Shown: positions 44,801 through 53,480 of the stretch, piece after piece
How positions within the stretch are numbered: position 1 is the first letter of the stretch
Layout: each line of letters starts with the position of its first letter
From: Enterobacter sp. RHBSTW-00175
GTDB lineage: Bacteria > Pseudomonadota > Gammaproteobacteria > Enterobacterales > Enterobacteriaceae
Assembly: GCF_013927005.1 (NCBI RefSeq)
Contig: NZ_CP055930.1
Span: 4,216,001 to 4,280,000, forward strand
Length of the DNA stretch: 64,000 nucleotides
Direction: 5' to 3'
Position numbers and translations under genes: made by a program
Notes under the pieces: model-generated
The model's input: the letters and a program-made list of their open reading frames with translations, nothing else
Told to the model about the DNA's origin: nothing
The model's database searches: none

Positions 44801-45370
44801 ATGCTCAATGGCAACGTTGACAGCTGGAAGGACTGGGGTGTCAGCGTACTGAAGATCATCCAGAATGTTCTGGTCAATATGGCTGTTGCTAACGGCGTCA
44901 GTTCAATTGGTTCTCTCTTCAGCTTTGGCGCATCTTCCGCCGCTGCCGCCAGTAGCGGTACTGCAATTCAGAACGCTGGCGCGAACTTCACCTTTAACGC
45001 GAAGGGTAATGTTTACGACTCTCCATCCCTGAGCGCATACAGCAATGGCGTGTTTCAGACCCCTCAGCTTTTTGCTTTTGCCAAAGGAGCGGGTGTGTTT
45101 GCAGAGGCTGGACCTGAAGCCATTATGCCGCTTACCCGTGCTGCTGATGGTTCGCTTGGCGTTCGGGCTGTTGGCACTCCTCAGGTCTCTGGTGGTGTGC
45201 CTTCAGTTAACTTCGGCGATATCAATATTCAGGGTGGGTCACCACAGGCGGCCAGTCAGGGAACAGCCGGTGCCGCTGGCAGGCAACTGAAGGATGCCAT
45301 CACTGGCGTTATTAACGAGCAGGCCAGTATGCCTGGCTCACCATTGTGGCGTTTGATTAAGGGAGTTTAA
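41879..45370 (+). CDS. Tail tape measure protein
   Basis: 1163 residues. N-terminal phage TMP domain (SFQTEISRASRMGQDYYRTM; AQGVLRGEEFNAVNEAGDRV), a long coiled-coil section rich in Ala/Gln/Glu (about 350-480), a hydrophobic segment (LIGGVPGLVMLGAGAWYAMY) and a lambda H-type C-terminal domain (SWKDWGVSVLKIIQNVLVNM; FAEAGPEAIMPLTR). Sets tail length, roughly 1.5 angstrom per residue, so a tail near 175 nm if that rule holds. Confidence 0.95.
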   Translation: MATLRELIIKISANSQSFQTEISRASRMGQDYYRTMQNGGRQAAAAARESERALSDLTDGFASVGRAAAAATAAFATGKLVQIADEWNSVNARLKQASSSADDFAASQRQLMEISQRTGTAFSDNANLFSRAAASMREYGYSSGEVLKITEAVSTGLKLSGANTQEASSVITQFSQALAQGVLRGEEFNAVNEAGDRVIRALAAGMGVARKDLKSMADQGQLTIDKVVPALMSQLGSLQGEFASMPQTVSGSLQKVTNSFMAWVGGVNQATGATDALSGGLNSVAQTLDSFTSSAVSGALSDVADNMSTITTVAGSLVGVGLARYLSGVVTSATSATGALISAAKSEVALAVAQDKAAQSAVAASRAEVYRAQQAVQRSRSADVQAAQQEKIAAAEAKVTAAQARLTTALATGTATEKVRARTALERAQAGLVAAKNADAQAIAERRLASAEAARDRNLANRVSTQNNLNSVTSVGTRLMSGALGLIGGVPGLVMLGAGAWYAMYQNQEQARRSAQEYASTIDEVSKKSKAMTLPEASDNAEKTRTALNEQNRLIDEQKSKIEGLKEQIAGYQSVISNPGPTTSGGFMINHLTSLDTVTRGLATATEQLSVEQERLAQMQGKSASIQQVLEGLEHRRVTLIREEAANQNRAYQSLLLMNGQHDELNRLLGLGNQLLMARQGLVNVPLRLPQADLDKKQTDALEKSRRDLELSRLKGEAKERLRLSYAADDLGLTSDPQFQTGRQELINNGLAEWRNNEANKPQKKGPKTEGEKTEDVYKRLIKQQKEQIALQGQNTELAKVKYQVSQGELSTLSQAQKAEVMRNAALIDQVKLREQLRNYEANLADSNASARAANEAQLLGYGQGTRFRERLQEQFNLRKEFEQKNTDLLRQRQAGEIDEAFYQQGLALNKRYLEERLRDQEGYYAASDAQRDDWMTGLSEGYANWVDEATDYSAMAADGMKQAMGGAVTTITDMLNGNVDSWKDWGVSVLKIIQNVLVNMAVANGVSSIGSLFSFGASSAAAASSGTAIQNAGANFTFNAKGNVYDSPSLSAYSNGVFQTPQLFAFAKGAGVFAEAGPEAIMPLTRAADGSLGVRAVGTPQVSGGVPSVNFGDINIQGGSPQAASQGTAGAAGRQLKDAITGVINEQASMPGSPLWRLIKGV

Positions 45371-45372
45371 CC

Positions 45373-45711
45373 ATGACAGTTGAAACCTTCACCTGGTGTC
45401 CGAAGGTTGCCTCTCAGGTTGATACCAGTTTTCGGACCAGAAAGGCGCAATTTGGAGATGGTTATGCGCAGGTGGCTGGTGATGGTATCAACCCGGTGAC
45501 ACCACAATGGAGCGTCAGTTTTACCGGTGATGAAGCATACATTCAGGCTATCAAAAACTTCCTGAACAGACATGCGGGGTATAAGTCATTTATCTGGAAA
45601 CCGCCACTTGAGTCATCAGGACTCTGGCGCGCGGAGTCCTTCCAGATATCTACCCTCGGTAATAAGAAATACACCCTCAGTAGCACATTCATACAGGCAT
45701 ACCATCCATGA
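45373..45711 (+). CDS. Minor tail protein M-like
   Basis: 112 residues: TFTWCPKVASQVDTSFRTRK, FGDGYAQVAGDGINPVTPQW, KSFIWKPPLESSGLWRAESF. Lambda gpM-type tail tip component. Start follows the tape measure stop by 2 bp and the stop overlaps L by 4 bp. Confidence 0.92.
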   Translation: MTVETFTWCPKVASQVDTSFRTRKAQFGDGYAQVAGDGINPVTPQWSVSFTGDEAYIQAIKNFLNRHAGYKSFIWKPPLESSGLWRAESFQISTLGNKKYTLSSTFIQAYHP

Positions 45712-46466
45712 GTATTTCATCCGATGTCCAGAAACTGGAGCCGGGTAAGCGCGTCCGCCTTATCGAGGTGGACGGATCAGCTTTCGGTGCCGGTATTCTT
45801 CGTTTCCATAACGAGACGATCCCCCATACAGAGGCGGAAATTATCGCCTCCGGTGGCGATGAGTCGAAACTGGAACCGAAGTCAGTGTGGTGGCAAGGGC
45901 AGGAATATGGCGCGTGGCCATACGAACTTACCGGAATATCTGTCAGCAGTGACGGGCAAAGCTCTCGGCCAGCGCTTGCCGTGGCAAACATCAGCGGCAC
46001 GATTGGGGCATTGTGCAGGCGCTTTCAGGGGATGGCTAAAGCAAAGGTGATCATCCATGACACCTTCGCTCATTACCTTGACGCCAGAAACTTTCCTGAT
46101 GGTAACCCGACCGCCAATCCAAACGAGGAGCGCAAACAGGTTTACTACATCGACCGAAAATCAGGTTCTGATGATGAAACAGTGGAGTTTGAGCTTTCCA
46201 GTCCTGCTGATCTACGCGGGCAGTTAATTCCTACCCGGCAGATTCAGCCTATGTGCACGTGGTGTATGCGTGGCTGGTACAAAACCGGTAACGGCTGCAC
46301 TTATGCGGGACAAAACGGCTGGTTCGATAAAGACGGTAACCGGGTGGATGATCCTTCACAGGATGTCTGCTCTGGCCTGATGTCTACTGGTTGCAAGCCA
46401 CGCTTCGGTGAGAATGAGCAGCTGGATTATGGTGGCTTCCCCGGCGCTTCACTTCTGAGAGGATAA
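45708..46466 (+). CDS. Minor tail protein L-like (Fe-S)
   Basis: 252 residues. Conserved cysteines in the C-terminal third (MCTWCMRGW, GCTYAG, DVCSGLMSTGCKPRFG) match the iron-sulfur-coordinating set of lambda gpL. Located in the tail tip next to K. The N-terminal part builds the tip ring. Confidence 0.92.
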   Translation: MSISSDVQKLEPGKRVRLIEVDGSAFGAGILRFHNETIPHTEAEIIASGGDESKLEPKSVWWQGQEYGAWPYELTGISVSSDGQSSRPALAVANISGTIGALCRRFQGMAKAKVIIHDTFAHYLDARNFPDGNPTANPNEERKQVYYIDRKSGSDDETVEFELSSPADLRGQLIPTRQIQPMCTWCMRGWYKTGNGCTYAGQNGWFDKDGNRVDDPSQDVCSGLMSTGCKPRFGENEQLDYGGFPGASLLRG

Positions 46467-46468
46467 CC

Positions 46469-47179
46469 ATGCGCGAGAAAACAGTCAGCGCCATACTGGC
46501 GCACGCGGCCTCATCGTGTCCAGACGAATGCTGTGGCGTTGTCATTCAGAAAGGACGAGTAGAGAAATATATCCCTTGCAGAAATCAGGCTGAATCCCCG
46601 ACTGAGCAGTTCGAACTGTCTCCTGAAGATTATGCGGCGGCTGAAGAGCAGGGCACTGTAGTTGCTATCGTGCATAGCCATCCTGGTGATGGTGCGACAA
46701 CCCAGCCAAGCGAACTCGACATGCTGATGTGTGATGCTACTGAATTGCCCTGGGTAATTGCATCCTGGCCGGAAGGGGATATTCGTACTGTCATGCCTCG
46801 TGGTGATCGGCCGTTAACTGGTCGCCAGTTTGTGCTAGGTCACGCCGACTGCTGGTCTCTCATCATGGATTATTTCCGCACTGAGCACGGTATTAAGTTA
46901 CCGAATTACAGCGTGGATCGTCACTGGTGGGAGCAGGGAGAAAACCTCTACATGGACAACTGGTATGAGTGTGGGTTCAGGGAGTTCAACGGTACTGCCC
47001 AGCCAGGTGACATGGTAATCATGCAGGTACAGTCCGCAGTCCCAAACCACGCGGGTATTTTGCTTGAGGGTAATGTACTCCTTCACCACATGTATGGCCA
47101 GCTAAGCCAGCGCATTCCATACGGGGGCTACTATCGTGACCGTACCATCAGAATTCTGCGTTATAAGGATTTGATGTAA
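46469..47179 (+). CDS. Tail assembly protein K-like (MPN/NlpC-P60 peptidase)
   Basis: 236 residues. N-terminal JAMM/MPN motif HSHPGDGATTQPSELDMLM and C-terminal NlpC/P60 fold with catalytic Cys in GHADCWSLIMDYF and His in VPNHAGILL. Needed for tail assembly and possibly local peptidoglycan cleavage at entry. Overlaps I by 1 bp. Confidence 0.92.
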   Translation: MREKTVSAILAHAASSCPDECCGVVIQKGRVEKYIPCRNQAESPTEQFELSPEDYAAAEEQGTVVAIVHSHPGDGATTQPSELDMLMCDATELPWVIASWPEGDIRTVMPRGDRPLTGRQFVLGHADCWSLIMDYFRTEHGIKLPNYSVDRHWWEQGENLYMDNWYECGFREFNGTAQPGDMVIMQVQSAVPNHAGILLEGNVLLHHMYGQLSQRIPYGGYYRDRTIRILRYKDLM

Positions 47180-47766
47180 TGGAAAGAAAAACCGTCATTA
47201 AACTCAGTGGTTCAATGGCTCAGCGATTTGGCAGGACCCACCGCCGCGCGTTAACGTCTGCCAGTGAGGTATTCAGGGCGCTATCTAATACCATTGATGG
47301 ATTTGATGCCTACCTGCGCGAGACCAGAGCGAAGGGGTTGGATTTTGTCATCTTCCGAAACCAAATAAACATAGGAAAGGAAGAGTTTGATCTTCTTGGT
47401 CCTGGCGATGAACTTCGCATTATCCCTGTCATACGCGGTAGTAAGAGGGCTGGCCTCTTTCAAATTATTACTGCCGCCGCAATTGCGGCCTTTACCTGGT
47501 GGAACCCAGTAGGATGGGCAGCAGGTACACAAATGGCGCTATATGCCGCAGCTGGTTCTATGGCTGTTGGCGGTGTGGTGCAAATGCTTTCCCCTCAGGT
47601 TGCTGGTCTGCGGATGCGACAGGACCCAGATAACAAACCTTCCTATGCGTTTGGTGGACCCGTTAATACAACAGCGTCCGGCAACCCCGTTCCTTTATTG
47701 TATGGTCAGCGGGAAATAGGGGGGGCGATTATCTCTGCCGGAATCTATGCGGAAGATCAGCAATAA
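47179..47766 (+). CDS. Tail assembly protein I-like
   Basis: 195 residues. Ubiquitin-like N-terminus then a glycine/alanine-rich hydrophobic stretch (FQIITAAAIAAFTWWNPVGW) and MRQDPDNKPSYAFGGPVNTT with PVPLLYGQREIGG. Lambda gpI-type. The next gene J was separated from it by an intrinsic terminator that now contains an IS. Confidence 0.9.
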   Translation: MERKTVIKLSGSMAQRFGRTHRRALTSASEVFRALSNTIDGFDAYLRETRAKGLDFVIFRNQINIGKEEFDLLGPGDELRIIPVIRGSKRAGLFQIITAAAIAAFTWWNPVGWAAGTQMALYAAAGSMAVGGVVQMLSPQVAGLRMRQDPDNKPSYAFGGPVNTTASGNPVPLLYGQREIGGAIISAGIYAEDQQ

Positions 47767-47820
47767 AACACCAACGACAAGCCACCTCCTTGAAGTGAAC
47801 CCCATATATTGGACACGTTC

Positions 47821-48654
47821 TTAACTGGCGGCTGACATGGCCTGGGTTCGGTATTGTACCGGACTCAGGCCGTTTAGTTTTAGCTTGATTCGTTCGTTGT
47901 TGTAGTAGTGGATATACTCTTCCACCGTTTTTCGTAGATGGTCTGTATTTTCAAACTCTTCGTGGTACCAACATTCTGTTTTCAGCAGACCAAAAAAATT
48001 TTCTATCACTGCATTGTCCAGACAGTTCCCTTTGCGCGACATGCTTTGTTCTATGCCTTTAGCTTTAAGTTTCTCCTGATACCGTGCCATCTGATACTGC
48101 CAACCCTGATCAGAGTGCAGTACCGGTCTGTCACCCGGTTTCAGCCTCTTGACGGCTTTGCTGAGCATGTTTTCGACCAGATTCATTCCCGGATGCGTCG
48201 TCATATTCCAGGCTATTATCTCGCTGTTATACAGATCAAGCACTGGTGACAGATACAGCTTTGTCCCTTTTACGTTGAACTCTGTCACATCCGTGACCCA
48301 TTTCTGGTTTGGACTGCTGGCCTTAAAATCACGTGCAAGGGTATTTGGCGCTACTTTACCGTAGGTGCCTTTGTATGACTGATACTTTTTGCTTCTCAGG
48401 CATGAGGCCAGCCCCATCTTGCGCATCAGTTTCCGTACTGTTTTATGATTAATGCCATAGCCTTCATTACGCAACGCCAGGGTAATGCGCCGGTAACCAT
48501 ATCGTCCTTTATGATAGTGGAACAGTGCGGCTATTCTTTGCTGTTCGCCCTCATAGCGCTCTCCACGGCTATCTGCTTTGACATGCCAGTAGTACGTGCT
48601 GCGAGGTAATCCTGCTATATGAAGCAGCATTCTCAGGTTATGGTTTCGCCTCAA
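47821..48654 (-). CDS. IS150-group OrfB (DDE integrase domain)
   Basis: 277 residues from ATG 48654; the frame extends upstream and joins OrfA by -1 frameshift (AKIITELRRNHNL). HTH_21 region GLPRSTYYWHVKAD, then DDE motif: WVTDVTEF, HSDQGWQYQ and NCLDNAVIENFFGLLKTE. Intact. Confidence 0.93.
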   Translation of the reverse strand: MRRNHNLRMLLHIAGLPRSTYYWHVKADSRGERYEGEQQRIAALFHYHKGRYGYRRITLALRNEGYGINHKTVRKLMRKMGLASCLRSKKYQSYKGTYGKVAPNTLARDFKASSPNQKWVTDVTEFNVKGTKLYLSPVLDLYNSEIIAWNMTTHPGMNLVENMLSKAVKRLKPGDRPVLHSDQGWQYQMARYQEKLKAKGIEQSMSRKGNCLDNAVIENFFGLLKTECWYHEEFENTDHLRKTVEEYIHYYNNERIKLKLNGLSPVQYRTQAMSAAS

Positions 48655-48662
48655 TTCGGTAA

Positions 48663-49178
48663 TTATTTTTGCTTTGTCTTCTGCTTTTCCCGAATCAAGG
48701 CCTGAAGCTTTTTTAGGTAGGCATTCTCAACACGCAGGTATTCAAGTTCTTCCTCAGCGTTCTGGAACGCTGGACGGGGATTATTAAGTTCTTTATCTGA
48801 AGTTTCGTTCTTCCCTGACTTCATCTGGCGTCCTCTGGGTTTATCCTGTAGGGCAATGATACCGCCAGTACGGTAAAGACGCTCCCATTTGCTGACAGTA
48901 CAAGCGGCTGCAATACGAAACTCCGCCGCAGCTTTCCGGGATGATTTGTTGTGTTGCTGCATCCAGAGCACGACAGACTCTTTAAACTCGGCAGAGTAAG
49001 CCCTGGTAGGAATGGTAAAACTGTCCATCCCATTCACTTTCCAGTGCTCAGTCCAGCGTCTGACCGCTCCGTGATCAACGCCGAACAACCGCGCTGTTTT
49101 CTTTGCACCATCACTGCTGAACAGATAGTGGAGTACGACTTGCTGCTTGAATTCAGGTGAGTATTTTTTTCTGCCCAT
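48663..49178 (-). CDS. IS150-group OrfA
   Basis: 171 residues with two helix-turn-helix domains (KKTARLFGVDHGAVRRWTEH and SRKAAAEFRIAAACTVSKWE) and a leucine-zipper-like C-terminus (EEELEYLRVENAYLKKLQAL). Binds the IS ends. A run of A residues at its 3' end (CAAAAATAA) permits a -1 shift into OrfB. Confidence 0.92.
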   Translation of the reverse strand: MGRKKYSPEFKQQVVLHYLFSSDGAKKTARLFGVDHGAVRRWTEHWKVNGMDSFTIPTRAYSAEFKESVVLWMQQHNKSSRKAAAEFRIAAACTVSKWERLYRTGGIIALQDKPRGRQMKSGKNETSDKELNNPRPAFQNAEEELEYLRVENAYLKKLQALIREKQKTKQK

Positions 49179-49258
49179 TGAAACGCAAAACCCCTAATCG
49201 TTGGATGTCCAACTTTCGGGGTTCACTTCATCCTGGTGGCTTTTTTTTTGGATGCGCT

Positions 49259-52200
49259 ATGACAACGACGATCATCAAAGGGCGCGGTAAAGGTGGCAGC
49301 AACAAAACCCGAACGCCTGTTGAGGCACCGGACAGCATTCAGTCCATTGCCAGAGCAAAGGTACTTATTGCTCTTGGTGAGGGGGAGTTCGCAGGTGGGC
49401 TTGATGGAAAAAACATTTACCTCGGCGACTCATCATCGTACACACCTATTCAGAATGCAGACGGAAGTTACAACTTCAACAATGTAAAATATGAGTTCCG
49501 TTCCGGTACTCAGGATCAGGACTACATTCAGGGATTCCCAGGCGTTGAAAATGAACTTCAGGTTTCATATGAACTGAAACAGGCGGTTCCTTATGTAAGG
49601 GCCGTCTCCAACACCCAACTCTCTGCGCTGCGTATTCGCCTTGGATGGCCGACTCTTTTATTCCAGAAAAACAATGGAGATAAAGTCGGTACCCGAGTTG
49701 AATATGCTATCGATCTTTCAGTAGATGGCGGACCCTATGAAACCGTAATCAACGGTGCTGTGGATGACAAAACCACAACACTTTATGAGCGCAGTCATCG
49801 TGTAAACCTTCCGAAAGCTACGACAGGCTGGCAATTGCGGGTTCGAAGAATCACTCCTGATTCGACGAGCGTAAATGTTGTGGACATTATGCGCGTTGTG
49901 GCTGTTACTGAAATTATTGATGCCAAACTACGCTACGTTAACACGGCCCTGCTGTACGTTGAATTTGACGCAAAACAGTTCCCTAATGGCATTCCTCAGG
50001 TTGTATGCAATCCGAAAGGTCGAATCATCCGTGTACCTGATACCTATGATCCTGAGACACGGACTTACTCTGGTACCTGGGAGGGCGTATTTAAATGGGC
50101 ATGGACGGATAACCCTGCCTGGATTTATTACGACATCATCCTGAACGAGCGTTTCGGGCTTGGTCAAAGAATTGACGCGACACAGATAGATAAATGGGAG
50201 CTTTATCGTATCGCTCAGTATTGCGATCAGCCAGTGCCTGACGGGAAGGGTGGCAGCGGGACGGAGCCTCGTTTTCGTTGTAACGTTTATATCCAGGACC
50301 GCAATGACGCCTGGACCGTACTTCGTGATCTGGCGGGTATTTTTCACGGTATGACTTACTGGGGCGATAACAAAATGTATGTTCTCGCCGACATGCCCCG
50401 TGATGTGTGGCACATCTATAACCACGCCAGTGTAGTTGAGGGTAAATTTACCTTTGCAGACCCGAGTGAAACCACCAGAAATACTGCCGCGTTAGTGAAC
50501 TGGTCAGACCCGGCGAACCATTATAAGGATACTCCTGAGCCTGTTTACGATAACGATCTGGCCATGCGCTTCGATTATCGTCAGCTTGAAATGACCGCTA
50601 TCGGCTGCACCAGACAGTCAGAGGCAAACCGGCGCGGGCGCTGGGCGCTTCTTACTAATGGCATCGGCGAGGTGGTGACCTTCAGCACGGGCATGGATGT
50701 GCCCCCTGTCGGAGAGGTGATCGGCGTGGCTGCCAACGAGCTGGCCGGAAGAACCATCGGTGGCAGGGTGAGCGCGGTGAACGGTCGCAACATAACACTT
50801 GATCGCGCTGCTGATGTGAAAGCTGGTAACCGGCTTTTTTTGAACCTGCCATCAGGCATAGCTCAGGCCAGAACCGTTCAGGCCGTTAACGGAAACATCG
50901 TAACTGTTACCACATCCTACAGCGAAACGCCGGAGACTGAATGTAACTGGGGTGTGGATTCTGATGATCTGTTTATAGCGCTTTTCCGTGTTACGGGAAC
51001 TCGGGACAACAATGACGGCACTTTCGAAGTCACCGGGACGACTTACAACCCTGACATCTATTCTGCCGTTGATACCGGTGCAAGGCTGGACGAGCGTCCG
51101 ATCAGTGTTATTCCTCCAGGGGTTCAGGCCCCTCCAGACAATATCGTCGTGGACAGTTACTCTACGGTTAACCAGAACATTGCGATCACCACTATGCGTG
51201 TTGCCTGGGATGCCGTTCAGGGTGCAGTTGCGTACGAGGCCGAATGGCGACGAGACAGTGGAAACTGGGTTAGCGTGCCGCGTACGTCATCACTCGGTTT
51301 CGAAGTGCAGGGGATCTACTCTGGTCGCTACCTGGTTCGGGTGAGAGCAGTAAACTCCAGTGATGTTTCATCCGTATGGGCGTCATCTGCTGAAGTAACT
51401 CTTACGGGTAAAGTTGGTAATCCACCTAAACCGGTTGGGTTTACTGCTTCTGAAAACGTTGTGTTTGGTATCGAGCTGAACTGGGGTTTCCCGGCGAACA
51501 CCGAGGACACGCTGAAGACGGAAATTCAGTACAGCCTGACCGGTACCGAGGACGATGCCATACTGCTGACTGATGTACCTTACCCGCAGCGCAAATATCA
51601 GCAGATGGGCCTTAAAGCTGGGCAGGTTTTCTGGTACCGCGCGCAGCTGGTGGACCGAACCGGCAACGAATCCGGGTACACCGAATTTGTACGTGGCCAG
51701 GCCAGCGTTGATGTATCGGATATCACAGATGCAATTCTGGAGGACATTAAAACCTCAGAAGTCTTCAAGGACCTGATCGAGGATGCCGTGGCCAGCAGTG
51801 ACAAAGTGGCTGAACTGACTGATGCGATTAAGGAGAACGCGGAGGGTCTGGCGGCAGCGGTTGGTTCGAACAAGCAGACTGCGGAAGCTATTATCGGCAA
51901 CGCGCTGGCCATCGCTGATGTCGTTGTCCGTCAGACGGCGCAGCAGGGGGCCAATACTGCAACCTTTGAGCAACTCCGGGAAGTGATTGCCACGGAAACG
52001 GAAGCACGCGTTACTGACGTCACCCGGCTGGAGGCGGAGACAGCAGACAATGCCGCCGGCATTACTGAGGTCAGGCAGGCGCTGTCCGATGAAACGCAGG
52101 CCAGGGCCACCGCAGTTGACCAGCTCACTGCCGCCACCCAGGTGATTTCTGACAAGGCTGATGCTGCCGGGCAGGCCAGTTCACAGAACAGTGCTGACAT

Positions 52201-53416
52201 CACCAGTTTGCAGCAGGTTGTAACGGACACAACTTCATCTATGGCATCCCGCCTGGATGAGCTGGGGGCCAGGACCGATACAGCAAACGGCGGCATCCAG
52301 AACAACGCGATTGCGCTTATCACCAGCACCCTTGCTCAGGTGAATCAGCGAATGACCCTGAGCGTGCAGTACGGTGACAACAAAGCCGGTATTGAGCGTG
52401 TCGATAATGTCATGGCTGATGCCAGTAAAGCCGTTGCCGAATCGCTCAAAACGCTGGACTCCAGCGCAGGTGGGAACACGGCGAACGTGACGGATTTTGC
52501 CAAAACCATGGCGGACTTCTCTCAGGCATCAGCCACGCAGATCAACTCGCTTAAGGTCACGGTAAACGGCCAAAGTGCTGCTATTGTCCAGAATGCGCAG
52601 GTGTCGGCTGATATCAATAACAACCTGAATGCGATGTACAGCATCAAGGTTGCTGTTGATGCTAATGGCAACCAGTATGCGGCAGGAATGGGGATTGGTG
52701 TTCAGAATACGCCAGCGGGAATGCAGTCGCAGGTTCTCTTCCTGGCTGACCGCTTTGCTGTGATGACTCAGGCGGGAGGGACCGTGACTCTGCCGTTTGT
52801 TATCCAGGGTGGACAGGCTTTCTTTAACGATGCGTTTTTCCGCAACGCTAGTATTGAGTTCGGGAAAATCACTGATTCACTGAAGTCGGATAATTTCGTT
52901 AGCGGTTCGGCTGGCACTGGCTGGAATCTGCCGAAAAGTGGCAACGCTGAGCTGAATAACGTCACGATCCGGGGAACGGTATACGCCACTAACGGCAGCT
53001 TTAAAGGTACAGTAGAGGCGACCACTTTTGTTGGTGATATTGCAAACGTGGGGATTGGCAGTGACGTCAGTGTTTCTGGCGGTGGGGTTGCGAAACGAAC
53101 GATTACGTTTACGGATTCCTCATCATCAGCACTCAGTAAATCAGTACTGCTTGAGGCACTGATTTATATTGCTTCAGTGACTGGCACCACGACAGCCTCC
53201 ATTACTCTCAATATCAACGGTAACACGCGCGATTTGGGCACAATTAATGTACCAGCCGGGAATAATGGGCTCTGGATGACCGTAAGACATGCAGTCAGGG
53301 GGATTACCTCAACCACTGTAACCGGAACCATAACGGTTGTCGGCACCGGTACGTCCGGCAAAGGCATTCTATCCCCGACATTAACCGTTACACGCGGTAC
53401 CGGCTCTTTTGCCTGA
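49259..53416 (+). CDS. Host specificity / central tail tip protein J-like
   Basis: 1385 residues from ATG 49259 (MTTTIIKGRGKGG); a longer frame starting inside the IS at 49157 is an artefact. N-terminal tip-hub domains (about 30-600), fibronectin type III repeats (about 640-820), a helical Ala-rich region (about 850-1100), then a C-terminal receptor-binding beta region (SVSGGGVAKRTITF). Longer than lambda J (1132). Expression may now depend on readthrough from or beyond the upstream IS. Confidence 0.93.
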   Translation: MTTTIIKGRGKGGSNKTRTPVEAPDSIQSIARAKVLIALGEGEFAGGLDGKNIYLGDSSSYTPIQNADGSYNFNNVKYEFRSGTQDQDYIQGFPGVENELQVSYELKQAVPYVRAVSNTQLSALRIRLGWPTLLFQKNNGDKVGTRVEYAIDLSVDGGPYETVINGAVDDKTTTLYERSHRVNLPKATTGWQLRVRRITPDSTSVNVVDIMRVVAVTEIIDAKLRYVNTALLYVEFDAKQFPNGIPQVVCNPKGRIIRVPDTYDPETRTYSGTWEGVFKWAWTDNPAWIYYDIILNERFGLGQRIDATQIDKWELYRIAQYCDQPVPDGKGGSGTEPRFRCNVYIQDRNDAWTVLRDLAGIFHGMTYWGDNKMYVLADMPRDVWHIYNHASVVEGKFTFADPSETTRNTAALVNWSDPANHYKDTPEPVYDNDLAMRFDYRQLEMTAIGCTRQSEANRRGRWALLTNGIGEVVTFSTGMDVPPVGEVIGVAANELAGRTIGGRVSAVNGRNITLDRAADVKAGNRLFLNLPSGIAQARTVQAVNGNIVTVTTSYSETPETECNWGVDSDDLFIALFRVTGTRDNNDGTFEVTGTTYNPDIYSAVDTGARLDERPISVIPPGVQAPPDNIVVDSYSTVNQNIAITTMRVAWDAVQGAVAYEAEWRRDSGNWVSVPRTSSLGFEVQGIYSGRYLVRVRAVNSSDVSSVWASSAEVTLTGKVGNPPKPVGFTASENVVFGIELNWGFPANTEDTLKTEIQYSLTGTEDDAILLTDVPYPQRKYQQMGLKAGQVFWYRAQLVDRTGNESGYTEFVRGQASVDVSDITDAILEDIKTSEVFKDLIEDAVASSDKVAELTDAIKENAEGLAAAVGSNKQTAEAIIGNALAIADVVVRQTAQQGANTATFEQLREVIATETEARVTDVTRLEAETADNAAGITEVRQALSDETQARATAVDQLTAATQVISDKADAAGQASSQNSADITSLQQVVTDTTSSMASRLDELGARTDTANGGIQNNAIALITSTLAQVNQRMTLSVQYGDNKAGIERVDNVMADASKAVAESLKTLDSSAGGNTANVTDFAKTMADFSQASATQINSLKVTVNGQSAAIVQNAQVSADINNNLNAMYSIKVAVDANGNQYAAGMGIGVQNTPAGMQSQVLFLADRFAVMTQAGGTVTLPFVIQGGQAFFNDAFFRNASIEFGKITDSLKSDNFVSGSAGTGWNLPKSGNAELNNVTIRGTVYATNGSFKGTVEATTFVGDIANVGIGSDVSVSGGGVAKRTITFTDSSSSALSKSVLLEALIYIASVTGTTTASITLNINGNTRDLGTINVPAGNNGLWMTVRHAVRGITSTTVTGTITVVGTGTSGKGILSPTLTVTRGTGSFA

Positions 53417-53442
53417 CCTTCCTGATATTCAACCTGATTTAT

Positions 53443-53466
53443 AACCCGCTTCGGCGGGTTTTTTAT
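53443..53466 (+). terminator. Terminator after J
   Basis: AACCCGCTTCGGCGGGTTTTTT, stem with TTCG-type tetraloop and T run. Confidence 0.82.
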
Positions 53467-53480
53467 TGCGTGGAGAAAAT

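Larger units (their letters stand above)
47791..49230 (-). mobile_element. IS3-family element, IS150 group (1440 bp)
   Basis: Inverted ends TGAAGTGAACCCC...TTGGACA at both sides, flanked by a 4-bp duplication TCCT (47787-47790 and 49231-49234). Carries orfA and orfB leftward. Without the IS the site reads AAGCCACC-TCCT-GGTGGCTTTTT, an intrinsic terminator; the element sits exactly at its loop. Confidence 0.93.
47781..49249. terminator. Intrinsic terminator between I and J, split by the IS
   Basis: Left arm CAAGCCACC-TCCT (47778-47790) and right arm TCCT-GGTGGCTTTTTTTTT (49231-49249) would form an 8-bp perfect stem with a TCCT loop if the IS is removed. The arms are now 1440 bp apart, so the hairpin cannot form. 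Confidence 0.8.

Noticed and set aside
49157..49258. N-terminal extension of J into the IS
   Set aside because: The extra 34 codons lie in the IS end and the flanking terminator arm; MTTTIIKG at 49259 is the natural start.
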